Part shown: positions 6,531 to 15,471 of the stretch, in pieces
Layout: every line of letters begins with the position of its first letter
How positions within the stretch are numbered: the stretch's first letter is position 1
Assembly (NCBI GenBank): GCA_038253125.1
Contig: JBBSHM010000040.1
Span: 1-21,452, forward strand
DNA: 21,452 nt
Source: JAUJNH01 sp038253125
Lineage (GTDB): Bacteria; Actinomycetota; Acidimicrobiia; Acidimicrobiales; JAUJNH01
Direction: 5' to 3'
The notes under the pieces: generated by a model
Seen by the model: the letters and a program-made list of their open reading frames with translations, nothing else
What the model was told of the DNA's origin: nothing
The model's database searches: none
Translations under genes and position numbers: made by a program

Positions 6531-7152
6531 TCGGCTCGCTTCGCGGCACCCTCCTCGACCGCCAGCCGGCCCGCAGCGGCCCGGGAGCAGAGGTCACCAT
6601 CGAGGTGGCCGGGGTGGGCTACCGGGTGATCGTGGCCGCCAGCGCCCTCGGGGGCCTGGGCGACCTTGGGGGCGCCGCCTTCGTCCACGTGCACACCCAC
6701 GTCCGCGAAGACGCCATCACCCTCTACGGCTTCGCCACCCGCGACGAGCGCCAGGTGTTCGAGGCGCTGCTCGGGGCGCCCGGCATCGGCCCGGCGGTGG
6801 CGCTGGCCATCCTCGCCACCCACTCGCCTGTGGCTCTGCGCCGCATCGCCCGCACCGACGACACCGAGGCTCTCTGCCTGGTGCCGGGCATCGGCAAGAA
6901 GACGGCGGCCAAGCTCCTCCTCGAGCTGCAGGGCCGGCTCGACATCGACGTCGACGCTGACGGCCCGGGGCTGCGGGTTCTGGACGGGGGCGGGGCGGGC
7001 GCCGCAGATGCCCACGCCGAGGTGAGGGCCGCCCTGGTCGGTCTCGGCTACGGCCCCGACGAGGTGCGTGAGACGCTGCGGGGGCTGCCCGAGGCAGGTG
7101 AGGTCGACGTCCTTCTCCGGCGGGCGCTGCGCACCCTGGCGGTGGCCCGCTG

Positions 7153-7153
<1 letters not shown>
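6527..7153 (+). CDS. ruvA: Holliday junction branch-migration protein RuvA
   Basis: A 208-residue DNA-binding subunit that clamps four-way junctions and positions the RuvB motors. GTG at 6527 overlaps the ruvC stop (GTGA) and gives the family N-terminus (M/V)IGSLRGTLLDR. The OB-fold domain I covers about residues 1–65. Domain II has two helix-hairpin-helix motifs, LLGAPGIGPAVALAIL and LCLVPGIGKKTAAKLLLEL. A short acidic/glycine linker leads to domain III (residues about 155–208, with VRAALVGLGYGPDEV), which contacts RuvB. The stop overlaps the ruvB start by one base. Length and domains are normal. Confidence 0.96.
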
Positions 7154-8217
<1,064 letters not shown>

Positions 8218-8223
8218 CCCCCC

Positions 8224-8273
8224 GTTCTGTCGGGAGAACCCCCACGCTGAGCGACACCTACTCCCGACAGAAC
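8224..8273. repeat. Palindromic element, copy 1 (after ruvB)
   Basis: Perfect 13-bp inverted-repeat arms, GTTCTGTCGGGAG (8224–8236) and CTCCCGACAGAAC (8261–8273), enclose a 24-nt loop. The reverse complement of the whole element matches the copy at 17292–17341 at about 40 of 50 positions without gaps, including TGTCGCTCAGCG in the loop. It starts 7 nt after the ruvB stop and is followed by the secD promoter. The RNA would form a strong hairpin on either strand, so a terminator or 3'-end role is possible. No transposase is nearby. The family is not one I recognise. Confidence 0.75.
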
Positions 8274-8291
8274 CGGGCGAGGACCTTGTTG

Positions 8292-8297
8292 TAGGGT
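8292..8297 (+). promoter_or_regulatory. Putative -10 element of secDF–apt
   Basis: TAGGGT lies 12 nt before the secD ATG at 8310, between palindromic element copy 1 and the gene. The stretch to the start codon is pyrimidine/GC-rich with no ribosome-binding site, so the 5' leader would be at most a few nucleotides. No -35 is recognisable. Confidence 0.4.
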
Positions 8298-8309
8298 TCC
8301 CGCGCCCCC

Positions 8310-9722
8310 ATGAAGCGCAACAACCTGCTCTCGCTAGCCTTCATCCTGCTGCTCGCCGTCGGCGGGCTGGCGGCGGTGCTCGCCACCCACTCCAAGCCCT
8401 TGCTCGGCCTCGACCTCCAGGGCGGCGCCTCGGTGGTGCTCGCCCCGGTGAAGGGGGCCAAGGCCAGCAGTGAGACGATCGACCAGGCCATCTCGATCAT
8501 CCGCCAGCGGGTCGACGGCGTCGGCGTGGCCGAGCCCGACATCACCCGCCAGGGCAGCAACGTCGTCATCCAGCTTCCGGGCGTGAAGGACACCGACCGG
8601 GTGCTGGCCCTGGTCGGCCAGACCGCCCAGCTGCGGTTCCGGCCCGTGATCAGCACCCAGCCCAAGCCGGCGGCCGGCCAGCCCGATCCTGTTCCGGTCA
8701 CGCCCCGTGAGGGTGACAAGCCGGAGGCCAAGGTCGTCCTGCCCGGCAGGCAGGGCAGCCGGGACGCCATCTTCGAGCTCGGGCCGGCGCTGGCCGACGG
8801 CACGATCGTGGCCACGGCCAAGGCCGTGGCACCCCAGACCAGCGGCGACTGGAAGGTCTCGTTCCAGCTCACCGGCAAGGGCGCCGGCATCTTCGACGGC
8901 ATCGCCGCCAAGTGCTACCCCAAGCCCGACCCGGCGGTGTGCCCCACCGGCAGCCTCGGCATCGTCCTGGACGGCGTGGTCAAGTCGGCGCCCAGCATCA
9001 ACACCGACAAGTTCAACGGCACGGGCGAGATATCCGGGACGTTCAGCGAGCGGGAGGCCAAGGACCTGGCCCTGGTCCTGCGCTACGGCTCGCTGCCGGT
9101 CGAGTTCACCAAGGAGCGCAGCGAGGCGGTGTCGGCCAGCCTGGGCAAAGAGTCGCTGCAGGCCGGCCTGGTCGCCGGTGCCGTCGGCCTCGGCCTGGTC
9201 CTGATCTACATGGTGCTCTATTACCGAGCCCTCGGCGTCGTTGTCATGCTGGGCTTGTGCGTCAGCGGGGCGCTGCTCTACTCGATCCTCACCTACCTCT
9301 CGAAGAGCAGCGGCCTGGCCCTGAGCCTGGCGGGCGCCACGGGAGTCATCGTGTCCGTGGGGGTGACGGTCGATTCGTACATCGTGTACTTCGAGCGCCT
9401 CAAAGATGATCTGCGCAGCGGTCGCAGCGTCAAGGCGTCGGTGGGACGCTCGTTCAACCGGGCGTGGCGCACGATCCTGGTGGCCGACGGCACCTCGTTC
9501 ATCGGTGCCGCCATCTTGTACTTCCTCACCGTCGGGCCGGTGCGCGGCTTCGCCCTGACCCTGGCCCTGTCCACCGCCCTCGACGTCGCCATCGCCTGGT
9601 TCTTCACCCGGCCGATGGTTGCACTGCTGGGCCGCAGCCGGTTCTTCACCGAAGCCCGGTTCTTCGGGCTCAACCGCAGCCTCTCGGGACGACGGACCCC
9701 GGTGGCCGAGGCCGCGACATGA
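8310..9722 (+). CDS. secD: Protein translocase subunit SecD
   Basis: A 470-residue RND-type membrane protein that, with SecF, uses the proton gradient to help SecYEG complete protein export. One N-terminal membrane segment (about residues 5–25) is followed by the GLDLQGG motif and a large extracytoplasmic domain. The five C-terminal membrane helices run from about residue 285 (LVAGAVGLGLVLIYMVLYY) to about 450. The cytoplasmic loop DSYIVYFERLKDDLRSGRS and the GTSFIGAAILYFLTVGPVRGFALTL segment are conserved SecD features. The ATG follows a promoter-like box closely and has no ribosome-binding site. The stop overlaps the secF start (ATGA at 9719–9722). No yajC precedes it, although yajC is the usual gene between ruvB and secD. 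Confidence 0.96.
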   Translation: MKRNNLLSLAFILLLAVGGLAAVLATHSKPLLGLDLQGGASVVLAPVKGAKASSETIDQAISIIRQRVDGVGVAEPDITRQGSNVVIQLPGVKDTDRVLALVGQTAQLRFRPVISTQPKPAAGQPDPVPVTPREGDKPEAKVVLPGRQGSRDAIFELGPALADGTIVATAKAVAPQTSGDWKVSFQLTGKGAGIFDGIAAKCYPKPDPAVCPTGSLGIVLDGVVKSAPSINTDKFNGTGEISGTFSEREAKDLALVLRYGSLPVEFTKERSEAVSASLGKESLQAGLVAGAVGLGLVLIYMVLYYRALGVVVMLGLCVSGALLYSILTYLSKSSGLALSLAGATGVIVSVGVTVDSYIVYFERLKDDLRSGRSVKASVGRSFNRAWRTILVADGTSFIGAAILYFLTVGPVRGFALTLALSTALDVAIAWFFTRPMVALLGRSRFFTEARFFGLNRSLSGRRTPVAEAAT

Positions 9723-11203
9723 GCGACACGGGCGCGGGCGCGGTCGCCCTCGATCACCGGCCCGGCCTGGGCAGCCGGCTGTACAACGGCGAGACCAGGA
9801 TCGACTTCATCGGGCGCCAGCGCCGCGGGCTGATCCTCTCGGCCGCCATCATCGGGATCGGGCTGATCGCCCTGCTGGTGCAGGGCCTGAACTTCGGCAT
9901 CGAGTTCCGGGGCGGCACCTCGTGGGACGTCCCGGCCGACGTCAGCGTCCGCCAGGTCCAAGACGTGATGGGTGCCGCCGGCTTCCCCGACGCCAAGGTG
10001 CAGCGCTACTCCCCGACCAGCGGCCAGCCATTCGTCCGGGCCCAGGCCAAGGTGGTGGGCAAGGACGCCGTCGCCCGCGAGGCGGCCAGCACCAAGGTGC
10101 GCGACCAGCTGGCCGTCCTGGCTCCGGGCAAGCCGGTCAGCACCACCGTGGTCGGCCCGTCCTGGGGCAACGAGATCACGAACAAGGCCCGCAACGCCCT
10201 CATCGTGTTCTTCGTGGTCATCACCCTCTACCTGGCGGTGCGGTTCGAGTGGCGCATGGCCGCGGCCGCCATCGCCGCCGTTGTCCACGACATCCTGGTC
10301 ACCATCGGGATCTACGCACTGTCGGGCCTCGAGGTCACGCCGGCTTCGGTCGTCGCGTTCCTGACCATCCTCGGCTATTCCCTGTACGACACCGTTGTGG
10401 TGTTCGACCGAGTCGACGAGAACGCCAAGGCTCTGGCCTCCACCGGGCGGGCCACCTACTCCGACGTTGTGAACCTGTCGATGAACCAGACGCTGATGCG
10501 GTCGTTGAACACCTCGCTGGTGGCCATCCTGCCGATCCTGTCGGTCCTGGTCATCGGGACGTTCATCCTCGGTGCCACCACGCTACGCGACTTCGGCATG
10601 GCCCTGTTCATCGGGCTGGTCACCGGCGCCTACTCGTCGATCTTCATCGCCTCGCCCCTGCTGTCCTGGCTGAAGGAGCGCGAGCCCCGGTACCGCCAGC
10701 TGCGGGTCCGCCTGGACCAGCGGGGCGGCGCCGGCCTCGGCCTCCTCACCGCCGCCGGGGCGGCCCGGGCCGGCCTGTCGGGCAGCGCGACGACCAGCAG
10801 GGCCAAGGCGGTGCCCGCCCGGGTCAGCGCCGGCATGGCGGGCGGTGGGAAGAAGCGGCCGGCCGGCTCGCCAGCCAGGCCGGCCGGCGGGTCCGCCTCG
10901 GTGCTGAAGCCCGGAGGCCGCTCGACGCTCCTCGGCTCGACCGCCGCCGACCTGGCTGACAGGGGCGACGAGCCGGCAGGCGACGCCGTCGAGTCGGCCG
11001 GGGTCGAGTCGGCCGGGGTCGAGTCGGCCGGGCTTGAGATGGCCGGCCTTGAGATGGCCGGGATCGAGACGGCCGGGGTCGAGCCGGTGGGCCAGGGCGC
11101 CCGAAGCGCCGGCAAGGTGTCGCCAAAGGCGAAGGTGTCGTCGGCCAAGGGCCGGCGTCCGCCCCCGCCGGCGTACAAGAAGGGCAAGCGCCCCAAGCGG
11201 TGA
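9719..11203 (+). CDS. secF: Protein translocase subunit SecF with a long C-terminal tail
   Basis: A 494-residue partner of SecD. The core (about residues 1–330) has the N-terminal membrane segment LILSAAIIGIGLIALLVQGLNFGIEFRGG, an extracytoplasmic domain, and five helices with LTILGYSLYDTVVVFDRVDEN and LSMNQTLMRSLNTS, which are SecF signatures. E. coli SecF is about 323 residues, so roughly 160 residues are extra. This cytosolic tail is Ala/Gly/Lys/Arg-rich and contains seven 5-residue repeats of the form [VLI]E[SMTP][AV]G (residues 424–458). It ends in GRRPPPPAYKKGKRPKR, a strongly basic segment. ATG 9719 overlaps the secD stop. The tail is probably disordered, and ribosome or membrane contact is only a guess. 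The stop overlaps the apt GTG start. Confidence 0.95.
   Translation: MSDTGAGAVALDHRPGLGSRLYNGETRIDFIGRQRRGLILSAAIIGIGLIALLVQGLNFGIEFRGGTSWDVPADVSVRQVQDVMGAAGFPDAKVQRYSPTSGQPFVRAQAKVVGKDAVAREAASTKVRDQLAVLAPGKPVSTTVVGPSWGNEITNKARNALIVFFVVITLYLAVRFEWRMAAAAIAAVVHDILVTIGIYALSGLEVTPASVVAFLTILGYSLYDTVVVFDRVDENAKALASTGRATYSDVVNLSMNQTLMRSLNTSLVAILPILSVLVIGTFILGATTLRDFGMALFIGLVTGAYSSIFIASPLLSWLKEREPRYRQLRVRLDQRGGAGLGLLTAAGAARAGLSGSATTSRAKAVPARVSAGMAGGGKKRPAGSPARPAGGSASVLKPGGRSTLLGSTAADLADRGDEPAGDAVESAGVESAGVESAGLEMAGLEMAGIETAGVEPVGQGARSAGKVSPKAKVSSAKGRRPPPPAYKKGKRPKR
10988..11092 (+). repeat. Seven 15-bp tandem repeats in secF
   Basis: Seven in-frame units encode VESAG three times, LEMAG twice, then IETAG and VEPVG. 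The first three units are identical (gtcgagtcggccggg). The next two differ from each other at one base, and the last two diverge. The pattern suggests recent local duplication by slippage, and copy number may vary between strains. Confidence 0.9.
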
Positions 11204-11727
11204 CGGCGCTGGCGCAGCGCCTCGTCGCCGGCATCCGCGACGTCGCCGACTTCCCGAAGGTGGGGGTGACCTTCAAGGACATCACCCCGTTGCTCGGCGA
11301 CGCCGACCTCCTGCGTGCTGCGATCGACGGCCTGGCCGGCCCCAGCGCCGGGGCCGGCGTCACCAAGGTGCTCGGGGTCGAGGCTCGCGGGTTCATCTTC
11401 GCGGCGCCGGTCGCCCTGGTGCTCGGGGCCGGGTTCGTCCCGGTCCGCAAGGTCGGCAAGCTGCCTGGCCAGGTGGAGAAGGCCGAGTACGCCCTGGAGT
11501 ACGGGGTCGACGTCCTCGAGGTCCACCGCGACGCCGTGACCCCCGGCGAACGTGTCCTGATCGTCGACGACGTCCTGGCCACTGGTGGCACCGCCGCCGC
11601 TGCCGTCCGGCTGGCCGAGGCGCTCGGGGCCGAGGTGGTCGGCTTGGCCTTTCTCATCGAGCTCGGCTTCCTCGATGGCCGGGCGGCGTTGCCGGGTCGT
11701 GCTCTGACGTCGCTTCTGACCTACTGA
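11200..11727 (+). CDS. apt: Adenine phosphoribosyltransferase
   Basis: A 175-residue purine-salvage enzyme that makes AMP from adenine and PRPP. GTG 11200 overlaps the secF stop (GTGA) and yields the family N-terminus with IRDVADFPKVGVTFKDITPLL. The adenine-site segment VLGVEARGFIFAAPVAL and the PRPP-binding loop VLIVDDVLATGGT (119–131) are intact. No ribosome-binding site is visible, so translation is probably coupled to secF. Its place between secDF and rel is conserved in actinobacteria. A hairpin follows the stop after 17 nt. The length is normal. Confidence 0.96.
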   Translation: MTALAQRLVAGIRDVADFPKVGVTFKDITPLLGDADLLRAAIDGLAGPSAGAGVTKVLGVEARGFIFAAPVALVLGAGFVPVRKVGKLPGQVEKAEYALEYGVDVLEVHRDAVTPGERVLIVDDVLATGGTAAAAVRLAEALGAEVVGLAFLIELGFLDGRAALPGRALTSLLTY

Positions 11728-11744
11728 ACCTGTTGAAGGGTCGG

Positions 11745-11759
11745 CACCGGCCACCGGTG
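11745..11759 (+). terminator. Hairpin after apt; remainder of the apt–rel gap
   Basis: CACCGG (11745–11750) and CCGGTG (11754–11759) form a 6-bp stem with a 3-nt loop, starting 17 nt after the apt stop. There is no T-run. It may end the secDF–apt transcript. The rest of the 138-nt gap to rel holds the rel promoter and no other gene that I can see. Confidence 0.35.
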
Positions 11760-11853
11760 AGCCGGGTCCGCCCCGTCCGCCGTCGCTTATCCGGTCGTTT
11801 CGATCCGGCGTCGGGGACGCGCCACCGTCGCCAGCCCGACCCGGGCCGGCCGG

Positions 11854-11859
11854 TAGCCT
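11854..11859 (+). promoter_or_regulatory. Putative -10 element of rel
   Basis: TAGCCT lies 6 nt before the rel ATG at 11866. That spacing puts the transcription start on or next to the A of the start codon, the clearest leaderless arrangement here along with rarA. No ribosome-binding site and no -35 are visible. Confidence 0.55.
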
Positions 11860-11865
11860 CTGGCC

Positions 11866-14133
11866 ATGGCGACGGTGCTGCCCTGGCGACGCAGCCAGGC
11901 CGCGGTGGCCGACGACGCCTTGGGTCCGTTGCTGGCCGAGTACCGCGCCCGCCGCCCGCGAGCTGACACCTCGCTTGTCACCAGGGCCTACCGTGCCGCC
12001 GAGCTTGCGCACCTGGGCCAGCTGCGCAAGACGGGCGAGCCGTACATCACCCACCCGCTGGCGGTGGCCACGATCCTGGCCAAGCTGGGCCTCGACGACA
12101 TCACCCTGGCGGCCGCCCTCCTCCACGACGCCGTCGAGGACACCTCGGCCACCCTCGAGGACATCGAGGCCGGGTTCGGGGCCCCGGTGGCCCAGATCGT
12201 CGACGGCGTCACCAAGCTGGACCGGGTCAAGTTCGCATCGAAGGAGGCGCAGCAGGCGGCCACCGTCCGCAAGATGCTGATCGCCATGGCCAAGGACGGC
12301 CGCGTCCTGCTCATCAAGCTGGCCGACCGGCTCCACAACATGCGGACGATCGCCGCGATGGAGGAGACGAAGCAGCTCCGGATCGCCCAGGAGACCCTCG
12401 ACATATACGCTCCGCTGGCCCACCGCCTCGGGGTCCAGGACGTCCGGTGGCAGCTTGAGGATCTCTCCTTCGCCACCCTGCACCCGAGGCGCTACGCCGA
12501 GATCGAGCAGATGGTGGCGACCCGGGCACCCGAGCGCGAGATCTACCTGGCCCAGGTGCTGGAGCAGGTGCAGGACCGCCTCGAGACGCTGAAGATCCAG
12601 GGCGAGGTGACGGGTCGGCCCAAGCACCACTGGGCCATCTACGAGAAGATGGTGGGCAAGGGCCGGGAGTTCGACGACATCTTCGACCTCGTCGGCATCC
12701 GGGTGGTGGTGGAGCGCGAGAGCGACTGCTACGCCGCCCTCGGCTGCATCCACGGCAGCTTCTCGCCGGTCCAGGGCCGCATCAAGGACTACATCTCGAT
12801 GCCCAAGTTCAACCTCTACCGGTCGCTGCACACCACGGTGTTGGGTCCTGGAGGCAAGCCCCTCGAGGTGCAGATCCGGACCAGGGAGATGCACCGGTGG
12901 GCCGAGTACGGCATCGCCGCCCACTGGGTCTACAAAGAGGGGCGGAACGGCTCGCGTGAGCGGGGCGATGGCCGGGACGGCCGCCCGGCCCGTCCGTCGG
13001 GGGCGCAGGTGGCCTGGATGTCGCGCATCGGCGACATCGACCTCGGGGCCGAGGACCCGGCCGAGTTCCTGGAGTCGCTGAAGCTCGACCTGGAACAGGA
13101 CGAGGTGTACGTCTTCACGCCCCGCGGCGACGTCCAGACCCTGCCCACCGGGGCCACCCCGGTCGACTTCGCCTACAACGTCCACACCGACGTCGGGCAC
13201 CGCTGCATCGGCGCTCGGGTCAACGGCCGCCTCATGCCCCTCGACACCCAGCTCGCCTCGGGGGACACCGTCGAGGTGGTGACGGCCAAGGTGCCGACGG
13301 CGGCGCCGTCACGTGACTGGCTCGGGTTTGTGGCGACGGCCCGGGCCCGCACCAAGATCCGCCAGTGGTTCTCCCGGGAGCGTCGGGATGACGCCATCGA
13401 CAGCGGCCGCGAGGAGATGATCAAGGCGTTGCGCAAGGCCGGCCTGCCGGTGCAGAAGCTGCAGAGCTCGCCCGAGATGCTGAAGCTGGCGCAGTCGATG
13501 AACCACACCGACCTCGAGTCCCTGCACGTGGCCATCGGCGAGGGCCACGTCTCGGCCGCCTCGGTGGTCCAGCGCCTCGAGAAGGAGCTGCGGGGCCCCG
13601 AGGCCGAGGTCCAGCTGGCCTCGACGGCCCGCCAGGCCCGGCGCCCGGGTTCGGGCCGCCCCCAGGTGGGCGTGCACGTCGAGGGCATGGACGACCTCAT
13701 GGTGCGGCTGTCCCGCTGCTGCACGCCGGTGCCGGGGGACGAGATCATCGGCTTCGTCACCCGGGGGCGGGGCGTCAGCGTGCATCGGGCCGATTGCCGC
13801 AACACCGCCGCCCTGCAGAGCAGCGAGGGGCGGATGATCGAGGTCGAGTGGGACGACCAGCGCCAGGGCAGCTTCGTGGCCGCCATCGAGGTGAAGGCGC
13901 TGGACCGCAGCCGGCTGCTGAGCGAGGTGAGCCGGGTCCTGTCCGAGCACCACGTGAACATCATCAACTCCTCCAGTCACACCGGCTCGGACCGGGTGTC
14001 GAAGATGCGGTTCGAGTTCGAGCTGGCCGACCCCGAGCACCTCGAGCACGTCGTCGCCGCCATGCGCCGCGTCGACTCGGTCTACGACGCCTACCGCCTG
14101 CTGCCCGGCAAGGGCGAGGCCGCCAAGTCCTGA
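11866..14133 (+). CDS. rel: Bifunctional (p)ppGpp synthetase/hydrolase Rel
   Basis: A 755-residue long RSH enzyme controlling the stringent response. It makes (p)ppGpp from ATP and GTP/GDP on starved ribosomes and hydrolyses it otherwise. The HD hydrolase domain is intact, with THPLAVATIL and LLHDAVEDT (H87–D88) and the LIKLADRLHNMRT helix. The synthetase domain follows with GRPKHHWAIYEKM, FDDIFDLVGIRV and DYISMPKFNLYRSLHT. A TGS domain runs from about residue 408 (VYVFTPRGDVQTLPTGATPVDFAY, in two parts). The RCCTPVPGDEIIGF zinc-finger-like segment and a C-terminal ACT domain complete the protein. The retained HD residues argue for two activities. The ATG is fixed by a promoter box 6 nt upstream. 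The Rel C-terminus lies only 27 nt before hisS. Confidence 0.96.
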   Translation: MATVLPWRRSQAAVADDALGPLLAEYRARRPRADTSLVTRAYRAAELAHLGQLRKTGEPYITHPLAVATILAKLGLDDITLAAALLHDAVEDTSATLEDIEAGFGAPVAQIVDGVTKLDRVKFASKEAQQAATVRKMLIAMAKDGRVLLIKLADRLHNMRTIAAMEETKQLRIAQETLDIYAPLAHRLGVQDVRWQLEDLSFATLHPRRYAEIEQMVATRAPEREIYLAQVLEQVQDRLETLKIQGEVTGRPKHHWAIYEKMVGKGREFDDIFDLVGIRVVVERESDCYAALGCIHGSFSPVQGRIKDYISMPKFNLYRSLHTTVLGPGGKPLEVQIRTREMHRWAEYGIAAHWVYKEGRNGSRERGDGRDGRPARPSGAQVAWMSRIGDIDLGAEDPAEFLESLKLDLEQDEVYVFTPRGDVQTLPTGATPVDFAYNVHTDVGHRCIGARVNGRLMPLDTQLASGDTVEVVTAKVPTAAPSRDWLGFVATARARTKIRQWFSRERRDDAIDSGREEMIKALRKAGLPVQKLQSSPEMLKLAQSMNHTDLESLHVAIGEGHVSAASVVQRLEKELRGPEAEVQLASTARQARRPGSGRPQVGVHVEGMDDLMVRLSRCCTPVPGDEIIGFVTRGRGVSVHRADCRNTAALQSSEGRMIEVEWDDQRQGSFVAAIEVKALDRSRLLSEVSRVLSEHHVNIINSSSHTGSDRVSKMRFEFELADPEHLEHVVAAMRRVDSVYDAYRLLPGKGEAAKS

Positions 14134-14145
14134 CGGCCCCTCCGC

Positions 14146-14151
14146 TACCGT
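14146..14151 (+). promoter_or_regulatory. Putative -10 element of hisS–aspS
   Basis: TACCGT lies 9 nt before the hisS ATG at 14161, inside the 27-nt gap after rel. No ribosome-binding site lies in the 9 nt. Its upstream promoter part would overlap the end of rel. Confidence 0.45.
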
Positions 14152-14160
14152 CGGCGGGCC

Positions 14161-15471
14161 ATGCCTGCCATCAAGCCGCGGACCCTGAAGGGGTTCCGGG
14201 ACTTCCCACCCCGGCTGGCGCTGGTGCGGGAGCGGATGGTCGGGGTGGCGAGGGCGGTCTACCGCTCCTACGGCTTCGCCCCCATCGACACCCCGGCGCT
14301 GGAGCTGGCCGAGGTGCTGCTGGCCAAGGTCGACCCGGGGGCCGAGATCGCCCGGCAGCTGTACCGCTTCGTCGACAACGGGGGCCGTGACGTCGCCCTG
14401 CGCTTCGACCTCACCGTCCCCTTCGCCCGCTTCGCCGCCATGCACGTGCAGGAGCTGGGTACGCCGTTCAAGCGCTACCACGTCGGGCCGGTCTGGCGGG
14501 GCGAGAACACCCAGGCCGGGCGCTACCGCGAGTTCCTGCAGTGCGACTTCGACACCATCGGAACCACCTCGTCGGCCGCCGATGTCGAGGTGGCACTGGT
14601 CATCCACGACCTGCTGGTCGCCCTCGGCTTCGAGCGGTTCTCGGTGAGGATCAGCGACCGGCACGTCCTCGGTGGCGTCCTCGACCTGCTCGGCGTCGGC
14701 GACCGGGCGCCGGGGGTGCTCCGCGCCGTTGACAAGCTGGCCAGGCAGGGTCCCGACGTCGTGCGCGACGAGCTGGTCGACAAGGTTGGTCTCACCGTCG
14801 CCCAGGCGGCCGACGTGCTGGAGGTGGCCGGCGGCGACCTTGATTCGGTGGCCGGGCGGTTCGGATCGTCCGAACGGGTGGCGGCCGGGCTGGACCGCCT
14901 GCGCCAGCTGTTCTCGGTGGCCGACGCCGTTGGGATACCCGAGGGGCGCCTGAGCGTCGACCTGTCGATCAGCCGGGGCCTCGACTACTACACCGGGACG
15001 GTCTATGAGACGTTCCTGGACGACCTGCCGACCATCGGCAGCGTCTGCTCGGGCGGCCGCTACGACGACCTCGCCGGCCTCTACACCAGCCAGGCCCTGC
15101 CCGGGGTGGGGGCCAGCCTGGGGCTCGACCGGCTCCTGGCGGCCATGGAGGAGCTGGACCTTGTCGGCTCCGAGCCCGTCGGGGCGCCGGTGATGTTCGT
15201 GCGCTTCGAGGGGGTGGCGCTGGCCGACCTCCACGGCTTGGCCGCCGAGGTGCGCCGGGCCGGCATCGGCGCCGAGGTGCACCCCGACTCCAGGAAGGTG
15301 GGGGCCCAGCTGCAGCTGGCCGAGCGGCGGGGCGCTCAGGTCGCCGTCATGGCCGGCCCGGCCGAGCTCGCCGAAGGGGTCGTGAAGGTGAAGGACCTGG
15401 CCGCCCGCACCGAGGCCACGGTGCCCAGGGCCGGCCTGGTCGCCGAGGTCGGGAGGATCGTCCATGGCTGA
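14161..15471 (+). CDS. hisS: Histidyl-tRNA synthetase
   Basis: A 436-residue class II aminoacyl-tRNA synthetase. KGFRDFPPRLA opens the protein. Motif 2 is RGENTQAGRYREFLQCDFDTIG, and the histidine-specific segment reads LDYYTGTVYE, followed by GGRYDDL. Motif 3 is GASLGLDRLLAAM. A C-terminal anticodon-binding domain covers about residues 335–436. ATG 14161 gives the standard N-terminus and follows the promoter box. The 3' end overlaps aspS by 8 bases, so the two synthetases are probably made from one message. The length is normal. Confidence 0.96.
   Translation: MPAIKPRTLKGFRDFPPRLALVRERMVGVARAVYRSYGFAPIDTPALELAEVLLAKVDPGAEIARQLYRFVDNGGRDVALRFDLTVPFARFAAMHVQELGTPFKRYHVGPVWRGENTQAGRYREFLQCDFDTIGTTSSAADVEVALVIHDLLVALGFERFSVRISDRHVLGGVLDLLGVGDRAPGVLRAVDKLARQGPDVVRDELVDKVGLTVAQAADVLEVAGGDLDSVAGRFGSSERVAAGLDRLRQLFSVADAVGIPEGRLSVDLSISRGLDYYTGTVYETFLDDLPTIGSVCSGGRYDDLAGLYTSQALPGVGASLGLDRLLAAMEELDLVGSEPVGAPVMFVRFEGVALADLHGLAAEVRRAGIGAEVHPDSRKVGAQLQLAERRGAQVAVMAGPAELAEGVVKVKDLAARTEATVPRAGLVAEVGRIVHG
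15451..15456 (+). promoter_or_regulatory. Ribosome-binding site deciding the aspS start
   Basis: GGGAGG ends 7 nt before ATG 15464, inside the hisS coding end. A later in-frame ATG at 15521 would give the usual short AspRS N-terminus but has no comparable site. The signal favours the earlier start and a roughly 19-residue N-terminal extension. Confidence 0.65.

Noticed and set aside
8240..8290. Loop of the palindromic element read as peptide (LSDTYSRQN in copy 1, LSDRYSRQK on the minus strand of copy 2)
   Set aside because: The differences between copies change amino acids and do not concentrate at third positions, and neither frame has a start or adequate length. Nucleotide-level conservation explains it better.
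11728..11865. A small RNA or tRNA gene in the apt–rel gap
   Set aside because: No cloverleaf, no T-arm consensus and no small ORF with support; only a hairpin and a promoter-like box.
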